Made by a program: the position numbers and the translations under genes | Shown here: positions 54,583 to 64,000 of the stretch, piece after piece | How the letters are laid out: the number at the start of each line of letters is the position of its first letter | Numbering within the stretch: position 1 is the first letter of the stretch | Assembly: GCA_030761205.1 (NCBI GenBank) | Contig: JAULJL010000027.1 | Span: forward strand, 3,043,001 to 3,107,000 | Source of the DNA: Fremontodendron californicum | Lineage: Eukaryota; Streptophyta; Magnoliopsida; Malvales; Malvaceae | DNA length: 64,000 bases | Direction: 5' to 3' | The notes under the pieces: model-generated | What the model was told of the DNA's origin: nothing | Databases searched by the model: none | Seen by the model: only the letters and a program-made list of their open reading frames with translations

Positions 54583-56671
54583 ACAAAAAATTTGGAGTTT
54601 AGCAATAGAAAATTGACAGAGTATGGTAGCAATTAGGCATTAGAAACAAAAAAAAAAAGTAAAATTTTAACAAGTTATATTTTTTTAACCTTAAGGAAAT
54701 GATCTATGTGATCAAATAGATTGTTTATATAATAAACAATAATTTACGTGGTTTAATTCTAAGAGCTGGATATATCTTAATGGTTAAATTTTGAGATTCA
54801 ATCTCATAATTTTAACTTGAATGGGTTGAGTTTATTCAATGCCTAATTAGTATGTATTTACCCAAAAATACAAGTATTAATAAAAAATAATTTTGATTGA
54901 GTCAAGTTCAGTCTCAAAAATCATGTCCAAGCCAATCTCAACCGGGTCCTCGACCATGAATAATTTTACTACTCAATAAGTTAGGCTTCGAATAGTTCAA
55001 AACTATTACTATATTGCATTCTTTCTTTTTTTCATTCCAACTTAAATGTTCTACTTTGATGATCAATTTGAGAAATCTATAAAAAAAATTAATAGTATAA
55101 CTTGAAATTTGGAAGAATTTCCCTAAATTATGAAATATTAAATGATTTTCCAAAAGGATAAAAGAAAAGTGGAAGTTCAAAGTTTAAACAAGAAAAACAA
55201 AAGGTTAACTAAAAACAAACATTATTATAATGAAAAATATACACAAATTTAAACAAGAAGAACATAAATGACAAAAATCTCTTTTGACTCTCCAAGAAAA
55301 GAATGACAAACAAAAAAAAGAAGCTATCTGTAACTCAAAGAATAAAGATAAAAAGATTAATTGAAAATAATAATTAACAGGCAATGAGAGTTCCCTTTGT
55401 GCAAGTGTTTGTTTTGTAATTTGTCTCCTTTCATTTGCATAAAGATTTAGAATTCCAGCAGGGTAGCTATTGAAATTAGATTAGTAATTTACATTATTTT
55501 GATAATTAATATGTTTAGCAATAATATAATTTGCAACATGGACATTCAGATGTCGTAGGTCATTTTCTCTACAGACGTAATTTGCAGCATGGGCATTCAA
55601 ATACTTAGAAAAAATGTAAAATTTTACTGTAGAGAATTCGGATGTCCAACAAAAAATGTAGAATTTTGCTATAGGACTTTTTGATGCCAAAGGTATAGCA
55701 GTCGCATGCTATAGGCTATTCTATATAGACTTCTTTTGCAACATGGACATTCGAATGTCATACCTTGCATATGTCAATTTCTCTTCATAGGTGTTCGAAT
55801 GTCTTGCCGTCGAATGCCCATGCTACAATAATTCAGACCATCATTTCTAACAAAGGCATTCGTGAGAAAAGATTTTTATGAAATGGTTACTCCACGTCAG
55901 CATATATCTCTTTTATTTAAATCATGCTACGTAATTAGATTTTTAGAAAAAAGTCCACTATTTATTACACATTAAATATAATAATTAAATGATAAATACT
56001 TATTTCAGTAATTAATTAATGATTATTGTAATAAATAATTGATTTTTTTTTTAAATCTGATTACGTGTCATGATTTGAATAGAATGATATATACTGATAT
56101 AAAATAACTGTTTCATACAATTTTTTCTCAAGAATTCAGATGCTTTTGTCGGACATTCAAATGCCACAATCTTGTAGCCATGATTGAAAATATTTTTCTG
56201 AAGATGATCCAAGTAATAAAAAATATTTTCTTTATTGTCGTTCAAATAACAAAAAAATAAGTTTTAGGAAAAATGTCTTCCACCAAAGAAAATTTTCTTA
56301 GCAAAATTTCAAGTTAACAAAAGAAGCCTTAGCCTAACGTCTCATTCATCACCATTAATAGTCCCTTTCAAAAGGTCCCTTTCTCTCCCTCTAATGCAAT
56401 GCCATCCTTTCACTCACATTAAAGAAAAATAAATTAAAAAGAAAAAAGTTTAATGGTTAATGGAGTCTGAACCATACAAGTGATGATTCCCAACTTTAAC
56501 CTTTCTTTTTATTCCTTCAGCTTTAATATAATTCACCACTTAGAGGAAGAAGAAGAAAAAACCAAAACCAAATAGTACTAAAAAAGGTTATATAGTAGTA
56601 TTAAAAATGGCAGATTAATTAGCTGGTTATATAAATGATGATAAACAGAAGGGGTGTGGTTTGTTTACTTT
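54583..56671. other. Proximal upstream region of AG
   Basis: No gene. Holds the repeat at 55520-55850, AT-rich stretches, and from about 56300 a less repetitive part that is the likely core promoter, including CT-rich and GAGGAAGAAGAAGAA tracts. Confidence 0.5.
55520..55850. repeat. Repeat cluster of CATTCGAATG-like words upstream of AG
   Basis: TTGCAACATGGACATTC occurs twice directly (about 55532 and 55736). GTCGAATGCCCATGCT (about 55818) is an inverted relative of AGCATGGGCATTCAAAT. GACATTCGAATGTC is a perfect 14-bp palindrome at about 55746. A further GGACATTCAAATGCC lies near 56151. Probably an old inverted-repeat element. Confidence 0.6.
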
Positions 56672-56679
56672 TATAAATA
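56672..56679 (+). promoter_or_regulatory. TATA box of AG
   Basis: TATAAATA, placed about 30 bases before a CT-rich start-like region (from about 56700) and ahead of the leader exon. Confidence 0.7.
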
Positions 56680-56699
56680 GAAACCTCTCCACCCTTCCT

Positions 56700-57081
56700 G
56701 CTTCCATTTTCTGCATCTCTTCTGATCAGATTTGTAGCAAAAAGAAAAGAAGAGAGAAAAACCTCAAAACCCTTCTTCTTTTCTTTTCCTTTCAAGGTTA
56801 GTGTGCTATAAACTGAAACATAATAATCCTTTTAATCAGTTTCATTGCTTCACTTCTTTTGGGTTTCAATCAATCTTTTTCCTTGATCATCATCATATAA
56901 ATGAGCCTACAAGAAGTAAAAAAAAAAAAAACTTGAATTATATATGTACTGTTCAAAGAATATTTATACTTGTTTTCCTGTAAACTTAACAGTGTTTCTA
57001 AAAGGAAGATATATAGTAAATGATACTAGATATCATTTTTTTTGTTTATCATGGATTTTTTTTTTCTCTTCTTTTTCTCAG
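56700..57081 (+). other. AG leader exon and leader intron
   Basis: The non-coding first exon ends at 56796 (TTTCAAG followed by GTTAGT). The leader intron runs to the acceptor TTTTTCTCAG ending at 57081, nine bases before the start codon. AG genes typically have such an intron in the 5' leader. The transcription start is inferred. Confidence 0.7.
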
Positions 57082-57090
57082 TTAGCAATC

Positions 57091-60000
57091 ATGGTGTACC
57101 CCAATGAATCCCTTGAGAACTCTCTTCAGAAGAAAATGGGAAGGGGAAAGATCGAGATCAAGCGGATCGAAAACACAACGAATCGTCAAGTTACCTTCTG
57201 CAAGAGGCGCAATGGTTTGCTGAAAAAGGCCTATGAGTTATCAGTTCTTTGTGATGCTGAGGTTGCTCTAATTGTCTTCTCTACCCGAGGCCGCCTCTAT
57301 GAGTATGCTAATAATAGGTATATATTCACCTCTTTGATCTTAATTTCTCAAGCTTATCATAAATTAAGCCCTTAATTTCTTTCAGTTTCAGTTTCAATTT
57401 TATTTTGAAAAAGTACAATGAAAATTTTGTCAATGGAAATATTGGTGTCAGCTGGGTGAAGATTTTGGCTTTGCAACAGATCTTTGAGTTGATTTAAGTA
57501 AAAGAGCAAAACTATTTCTATTATTATTTATTTTTTATATATTTTGGTGTAAAGCTTAGATTGAGTTCTCTTAAACTAAGATTCACTTGTCTTTTTTTCT
57601 TCTATTTTGTCTTTTTTACTTGTATAAGCTTTAGAGCTTTTCAAAATTTTTTTTTTTTTCTTTCTTTTTTGCTGTTTATGATCTTTTCTTGAGTTCCTAC
57701 TTTGGTGGATACATAGATCTGGTGCAATAGATAGAAATAGACAGCATTATATATGTTTTCTGGTTGTAACAAATTAAAGTATAGGTGCCTGCAGGTCTGT
57801 GAGAGATCAGCCTCCTTTCTCCTCCATTGTTGTTAAATTTTCTGCTTCCTTTCTCTTCTTTTCCTTTCCAAACTATTTTCATCTCTCTCTCTTTTTCTTT
57901 CTTTCTTTCTCTTGGCTGAGTGAGCCTGTCTCAACCATGGGGCTAAGGGCCTAGCTAGAAGAAATTTGTCATGTTCCCATTAGCTCAAATCCCCCCAAGC
58001 TCTCTTGACATATCCTTAATGGCATGTCAGTTAAACATCAAGAAAGTAAAAGTACTTTGCCAAAAAGAAACTAAAATAAAAACAGCAAAGAAATTTGTCT
58101 AAATTAAGAACCCAATCAAAGAAATCACATTAGGGTTTCTAAAACCCAGATTGTTTTTTTTTCCTTGGAAACATGTTAAAACTCCCTTTTCCAACCAATC
58201 ACAACCAGATCAAGCCGCAACTCAGTCACATCTAAATTAGGGTTCTTCTTACACGAAATTTCCCTAAATCCCACTTTGCACCACGTGAATTCTCCTTCTT
58301 CACAGTCAAACATAACCAAATTAGGGTTTTATTTATTTTTATTATTAACCACATAAGGCTAACAACTCTCCCCAAGACTTTTAATTGGTAACCCTTAAAT
58401 CAAGTAAAGTAATCTTTCCGCAACAAATCACAACTCACCAAAATTTTACATAGTTTTCGACATTTTTTTCTTTCTTTTTTATCACTCCTTGGGGTTTTTT
58501 TGGTACTGTTAAATCTATCTAGGGTTTTGATGACCCCAGACTAAGATTAGGTTGGTGTTTTGTCTTAGTTACAGAATCTTTTTGTCACGTCACACACGAT
58601 TTTTTCAGTTTCTTGACTACTGACAAATGGGTTTTAATTTATTACATGATTCCAAAACTGGGTTTCTCTTTCTTTTTTTTTTAATTTAATTTTCATCATA
58701 GCAACCCATTGAGACATAGTTGAAATACCAACAGCCTTTTTTTTTCTTTCTTTCTTCTTAGATCTCTGTTTCTCTTTCTCACTCGTAAAATTCTTTTAGA
58801 AAAGCTTGAGAGTGGATTGAGCCAATGAAAATATAGCTCAAAACTGCTGAAAGGGTCATCATTTATAATGACTCACTGTTGGCATTAGCTTTGCAGTTTG
58901 CATTTGTTAAAGATCTTTGCTTAGATATATTCGTGCAAGTTTTGAGAGATGATAGAGAGAGAGAGAGAGAGAGAATAGTTAAAAGAAAAGAAAAAAAGTG
59001 AGTCAGCAGTGTTGTTTCAGAGAGACAACGTACGACAACTGCGAGCCAATGGGAGAGTTCTGAGGTTTTGGCTTCTTCTGTTCAAATGTAACTATGGCTG
59101 CTGAGATGGACGGCTCCGATGTACTCAGAGTTTCAGACGGGGACAGAAGCTGATAGAATCACTATTCTATTTATATTTTTATTATTAAATAAATAAATCT
59201 CTTTTGGCTTTTGCTTTACCCCTTTAAATTATTATATTATTTACACTATTTCTTTATTAAACGAGGTGGTTAATAACTAAAATAACGTACGACTTCAAAT
59301 ATTATCCTTTGTGTAATGGGTTTCTGACACCTGGCACAAGATTTGACCATAGAAAGCTCTGAGCCAATCATACTGCTAGAACAGTGCCAGCATGGCGGTA
59401 ACAGCCAATCACTGGCTCGACGAAATTAAGGTATCAGAGGAAATTTAAGTCGATTGGGGTGACTGAGGTGACTAGGGTCTTATCAACTAAATAAACAACT
59501 ATTTTTCAACTCCATCTCCATATCTCCATGTAAACTTGGCTTCATGGTTTCGTATTAGATTCAGTTAACTGAGAAAGTTGGTTGATTTGACCGTTATGTT
59601 TAATAATTAGCTAGCTACCATTACGTATGATGATGATAATATTCCAATCTCGATCGACACTATTTGCTTAATTATCAACATGATTGAATATGTTCTAATT
59701 TTCTTTTTATTTTACCAAATTAGCCTCCTTCAGTTTCTGCAAGGTGAAATTTTTCTATGTGATTCTATTTTAATTGCCTCGTGCTTTTGTTATGTAGAAG
59801 ATACATGGTCAACCTGCTACACCAACTTATTCAAACACTATTAGTTTTGGTTATATATGAAGAAATATAAAGAATATCAAGTTGATTGCAAAAAACTGTG
59901 TAGAGTTTTTTATATTATAGGGATAAAAAGCAGTGTTTTTTCTTTTATACAAAAAAAATCTTAACTTATAATATAGGATAGAGTTGCAGATATTAGAGTT

Positions 60001-63000
60001 CGAACTTCAAACATGTTCGATGTCACCCAAAAGTAGTAGTCTTTTTTTTTTTTTTCTAAAGAATTTACTATTTTTATTCTAAAATCTGCTCACATAGTGT
60101 AACTAAATTTGACAAAAAAAATTTATGTGACATGAAGTTCTTTCTTTTTTTTTTTTTTTTTTTCATTCTCTATCTTCACCTCCAAAAGACTTATTCAATA
60201 TAAATGGAGCCTAAGAACATAATCCTTTGATAGAGTCATCACTCAAAAAAAAAAATTGATAAATCATATGATTTTATTGAAAGAGCTGAGAATACTAAAA
60301 GTATTTAATCATTACTCAATTAAGTTTGAATTAATCATAATGACATTGCTACAGATTGGTAATATTGGTCTCATACAAGCATTTCATGAATGTTTTATAG
60401 ATATTATTTTGTCTTAGGTCAACAAGACAATTTTGCTAAATTTAGCCAGGTTTACAATGCAAGATCAGAAGTTTTGTAATTCCATTTCTTTTTCTTTCTT
60501 TTTTTCTGATGGCATCAATATTAGGGTAGTGAATACTAATGTAGATTTAACAGGATAATGTATACCTAGTGCTGCTGGTGCTCATTTTTTATCTATGAAA
60601 AGCCTTCACACTTCACATTTTCTTTTAGGTGGCAACTCTCTTTATGCTATGGAATATACTTAGATGTGTTTTATATATGTAGCTGTGAAAGCTTTCACAT
60701 ATTCTAACTCCTTAACTAATTGATAAAAATGTAGTAAAAGTAATCATTTATATATAGACATTTATTCAAAGCATTAACTGTATTATCTGCCTTGATTGTA
60801 GATTTAATTTATTTTATTTAATTAACAAAATGATTGCAGTGTTAAAGCAACAATTGAGAGGTACAAAAAGGCTTCTTCTGATTCCTCCAATACTGGGTCA
60901 GTTTCTGAAGCTAATGCTCAGGTATAAAGTCAATCTCCATTCCTTCTTTCTTTTTTTTCCTTGTACAGATGGAAGTGCATAGAATTATACAATAAGAAGT
61001 AACCCTCTTTATTTGTCTTTTTTTTTTTCTCTCTCTAAGATTCAAATTTAAGACATCCATAGTCCATAGAATGTCTTAAGTTTTTATTACTTAGATATCC
61101 CAATGAGAACATCAATCATATTCATAAAGTCACATAAATGACACCTTAATGGATGAGTGGTGCAGTATACATAGGAGAAATTGACTGACTTCTTATTGTC
61201 ACTAATAAAAGTAGTCTTGTTTATAACCACAAGTCCTCCACACCCTCGATTTCTTTATTTTCACATGTTTGTGTTGAGACATAATGGTGCATCAAAACTA
61301 AGTTGTATCTCATGGTCTAAAGTTTCTTTTCAAATGCAGTTTATGAAAATTGAAAAGCTGTGTTTTTTTAGTCTATCCAGTACTATATATTTTCAAGGAA
61401 ATTGAGAATTTGAGTTTAGCTCTAAACACTGAGTCAAGTTAATTAAGAAGAAAAAGAAAAAAACCCTTATAGTGTTGAGCTCTGAAGCTATAGATGGATT
61501 AATTATCATAAGTTGCCTCCTTTTTTTTCATTGTGATCTTTAAATTTAAAATGGTTTGGTCTTAATTAAAGGTTAAATCTAATCTTCTTTGGGCCGAAAA
61601 GAAAATAAATGTGCAAAGAAAGAGCAGACTTTCCTTGCCTTAAATGAGCATCATATTGTTAGGGTCATTTGTCCATTAGGTTTTTTATGATCTTTATAAT
61701 ATGTAAAAAAAAGAAATGGTGATAGATTTCTGAGAATGGTAGCTACTAAACACAATTAAGATAAACAATTGGATCAGAGAAATTTGCTTAGAGAATTCAA
61801 ATTAACATGAGGATAACCCTTATAAATTACTATATAAAACCTGTCAAAGCATATGATTCCAAGACTCTTGTTTAGATCTAGCTTTAGCTACTGTGAATTT
61901 AACCCTCCAAGTTGGTTTCCTCTTATTTTATTGAAAAAAGAAACGGGTCCCTCAAGTCCAAAAGCCTATCTTCATATGATAAATCTAATATACATACTCA
62001 AGTGATAGAGTATACATTCAATTCTAGTTATTGATGACATGAGTTAAACTAATGCCATGCGGATGTAAATCTCAGTTCTACCAGCAAGAAGCTGACAAAC
62101 TACGCAATCAAATTCGGAATTTGCAGAATACCAACAGGTTATCTCCTATGGTCTTCATTCAGCTCCATCATGTATGATTTTATTTTGGAAAACTTTTTCT
62201 TTAACAATGGTATATGTTTCTAGGCATATGCTGGGCGAGTCCCTGGGGGGATTGCCTATGAAGGAGCTTAAGGGCTTGGAGACTCGTTTAGAAAAAGGAA
62301 TTAGCAGAATCCGTTCCAAAAAGGTCTCTCTTTTGTGACTGATATTTTATGCATATAAAAATAATTCTTTTAAGATGACTATGCAAAATGTGATCTTTAA
62401 TTATATCAAGGTCAGGGATTTCTACTGACAATTTTTCCTTTCTCGTTTAATTTTCTTCCTCTAAATTGTACCAGAATGAGCTGTTGTTTGCAGAGATTGA
62501 GTATATGCAGAAGAGGGTAAGAATTTTTTGGCACTCCAGTTGCTCTTCATATCACATTTAATAAAAAATGATTAATTGCCTGAGTGTGGTATAATGCAAT
62601 ATATAATTTTGCCAACTTAATTAGCTTTGGCCATCAGTTAAAGGGATCTGAATGGTATGGTTTGATCTATGTAGATAGATGATATGTCAGAAATATGTCT
62701 ATTTTGTGATTATCTTGTGATTAGTATAAAGCCTGAAATACAAGCAGCTATAGCCTGGAAAAAGACAATAGTCTAAAGTATTTGGATATAGGTATGGGAG
62801 TATGATCGTTCGAATATATGAAAAAACTTAAAAAATTTGAGTATACCTATATTCGACACGTACCTGTATCCGACACTCACTCGAGTCGGGTATCATAGGT
62901 CTAAACATGGAATTTTCAAGCTCCATCTAGTTAATTACTAATAAAAATGCATTATATAATATAGCAGTTCCAACTTAAACCGAGACTTGGCAATCTAATT

Positions 63001-63544
63001 GTATGCAACAATATATGTAATCCCTCCAAAGATAAAATTGTACTTTGTTCGTAGATAGACAATGCCTTGATCTGGCAAAAGAAGGCAATATCGATATAGG
63101 GATCGATGCATACTATTTTGTTAAAACCATTTCACATGGAAAACGCTTCTTCTCTTTTTTTTTTTTTTTTTTTCCTTGTGTTTATAAATTTATCCATTAA
63201 TTGCAGGAAATTGACTTGCATAACAATAACCAACTTCTTCGAGCAAAGGTCTGATCTCTCTCTCTCTCTCTCCATTCTTTCTGTGTGTATGAGAGTGCAG
63301 TGTTTCTGTCTCTTTGTATTTATCAATCATAGAAATAGTAATGAGTTGAGGACCTCATTACTGTATGCCGCAGATAAGTGAGAATGAGAGGAAGCAGCAG
63401 AACATGAATTTGATGCCAGGAGGCTCTAACTTTGAGGTCATGCATTCTCAACCATTTGACTCTCGGAACTACTTTCAAGTCAATGCGTTACAACCCACCA
63501 ATTATTACCCCCAGCAGGACCAGATAGCCCTTCAATTAGTGTAA
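57091..63544 (+). CDS. AG: AGAMOUS, C-class MADS-box transcription factor, 241 aa, 7 coding exons
   Basis: MADS-box factor specifying stamens and carpels and ending floral meristem activity. It binds CArG boxes as part of tetramers with SEPALLATA proteins. Coding exons: 57091-57317, 60840-60921, 62076-62137, 62224-62323, 62475-62516, 63207-63248, 63374-63544, closing in frame. A 15-residue N-terminal extension (MVYPNESLENSLQKK), typical of the AG lineage, precedes the MADS domain at 16-75 (MGRGKIEIKRIENTTNRQVT, CKRRNGLLKKAYELSVLCDA). The I and K domains follow, with MLGESL, LETRLEKGISRIRSKKNELL and EIEYMQKRE. The C-terminus has AG motif I (NYFQVNALQ) and motif II (DQIALQLV, then TAA). The large intron after the MADS exon (3522 bp) holds the regulatory motifs listed separately. 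Orthology rather than a SHATTERPROOF-type paralogue is supported by the BHP-type neighbour. Confidence 0.95.
57824..57830 (+). promoter_or_regulatory. LFY-type site in AG intron 2
   Basis: CCATTGT matches the LEAFY core CCANTG(T/G). A short motif, so weak on its own. Confidence 0.35.
58282..58287. promoter_or_regulatory. G-box in AG intron 2
   Basis: CACGTG palindrome within CACCACGTGAATTC. A possible bHLH or bZIP site, 29 bp from the CArG box. Confidence 0.4.
58316..58325. promoter_or_regulatory. CArG box in AG intron 2
   Basis: CCAAATTAGG is a perfect CC(A/T)6GG site, the binding site of MADS dimers. It suggests autoregulation or repression by other MADS proteins. It overlaps a telobox. 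Confidence 0.6.
58954..58974. repeat. (GA)n tract in AG intron 2
   Basis: About ten GA units. GAGA tracts are bound by BASIC PENTACYSTEINE proteins in plants. Confidence 0.7.
59046..59052 (+). promoter_or_regulatory. LFY-type site next to the conserved block of AG intron 2
   Basis: CCAATGG matches CCANTG(G/T). It lies about 310 bp before the CCAATCA pair, in a less AT-rich part of the intron (about 59020-59160). Confidence 0.5.
59364..59411. promoter_or_regulatory. Paired CCAATCA boxes of the AG intronic enhancer
   Basis: CCAATCA at 59364-59370 and again at 59405-59411, 41 bp apart, in a block less AT-rich than its surroundings. CCAATCA boxes are conserved elements of the AG second-intron enhancer in Arabidopsis and relatives. 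Confidence 0.75.
62779..62898. mobile_element. CTCGGACTC-family MITE, copy 3, in AG intron 6
   Basis: 120 bp. Shares GAATATATGAAAAAACTTA, CCGACACTCACTCGAGTC and the ATCATAG end with the copies at 18492 and 25514. Flanks GTCTAAAG and GTCTAAAC agree in 7 of 8 bases. The left end is diverged or shortened. Confidence 0.7.
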
Positions 63545-64000
63545 GAATCTTTCACATCATCTTTATTGGGTAATGCTCATCAAAATTCACCATTTACAAG
63601 TATTCTTCATGTACACGCACTATATATTTAGTACCAAGTATCACCTCATGATTCAATCATTAGGTGTTAGAGAACTCACATGATTTAGATTTTAAAATGA
63701 CTTAATGATCATGAAGGATAGTTGTAATTTGATAGAGCTAAATGTTAATAGCTATGTTAAATCCCATTAACGAAACATGATTCATCAGCCTGCCAGCCAG
63801 CACTCTATTAATTGCAATTTGCAATGTATTCCTCCAATTCTAAACATGTGCTTTCCCTATTTATATCCTTTGGATTTGGATTTGGTTAGGTTTTCTTAGG
63901 TGTAAATTTTCCATTGATTGAGATATGCCATATTCTTACTCAAGTCTATAAGTTTGCTTACTAGTAAAATGACCATCCCAGTTGACCTATAACAAGTTAT
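63545..64000. other. AG 3' flank to window end
   Basis: 3' untranslated region and downstream sequence. No further coding exon is expected, since the AG motif II end and stop are already present. Nothing else recognised. Confidence 0.5.

Larger units (their letters stand above)
58131..58329. promoter_or_regulatory. Teloboxes in AG intron 2
   Basis: TAGGGTTT (reverse complement AAACCCTA) occurs at 58131-58138 and 58322-58329, with another at 58520-58527 and a one-base variant at 58238-58245. Teloboxes help recruit Polycomb complexes in Arabidopsis. Confidence 0.55.

Overview
This is nuclear DNA from a dicot plant, almost certainly a rosid. The genes are split by many short GT-AG introns, non-coding DNA is very AT-rich, and MITEs and LTR retrotransposons are frequent. 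The AGAMOUS-type protein at the right edge and gene order shared with Arabidopsis support this. The AG C-terminus reminds me of Malvales or related rosids, but I cannot name the species.

Layout. 1-1047 (minus): first 349 codons of a plant seipin, running off the left edge. 3105-9850: degraded remains of two LRR receptor kinase genes. One is interrupted by a GC-rich insert and then by a complete, apparently very young Ty1/copia element (3286-8749) with identical-looking 547-bp LTRs, a 5-bp target duplication and one intact 1368-codon ORF. 10767-12157: an unusual foldback transposon built of GC-rich hairpin modules, with a hAT-type MITE inserted in it. 13587-22323: an intact 24-exon LRR-malectin receptor kinase (LRR-VIII-2). 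23468-27630: a CAD1-type MACPF protein. 27960-29020: a tandem repeat with a period of about 160 bp. 30538-33258: an NPF4-type NRT1/PTR transporter whose start codon forms its own exon. 34051-35657: cyclic phosphodiesterase. 39299-43649: ankyrin/Raf-like kinase of the BHP/integrin-linked-kinase type. 43650-56600: gene-free and rich in MITEs. 57091-63544: AGAMOUS (C-class MADS-box), with a 3.5-kb second intron carrying the expected CCAATCA, LFY-type, CArG, telobox and GAGA motifs.

Gene order. Seipin, LRR-VIII-2 kinases and CAD1 match the Arabidopsis chromosome 1 neighbourhood near At1g29690-At1g29760. Cyclic phosphodiesterase, BHP-type kinase and AG match At4g18930-At4g18960. The window therefore joins two Arabidopsis blocks, with the NPF gene between them. 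The genes are not an operon and share no obvious pathway. CAD1 and the receptor kinase both belong to families acting in immunity or cell death, and AG is a floral organ identity regulator.

Repeats make up much of the rest. I could group short TIR elements into families by shared termini and 8- or 9-bp target duplications: six copies of a GGCCCGG-ended family, two of a GAGCTCGAG-rich family and three of a CTCGGACTC family, one of which sits exactly at a splice donor. I saw no tRNA, rRNA or CRISPR. Exon borders were set by eye from GT-AG sites, and every complete multi-exon gene closes in frame.
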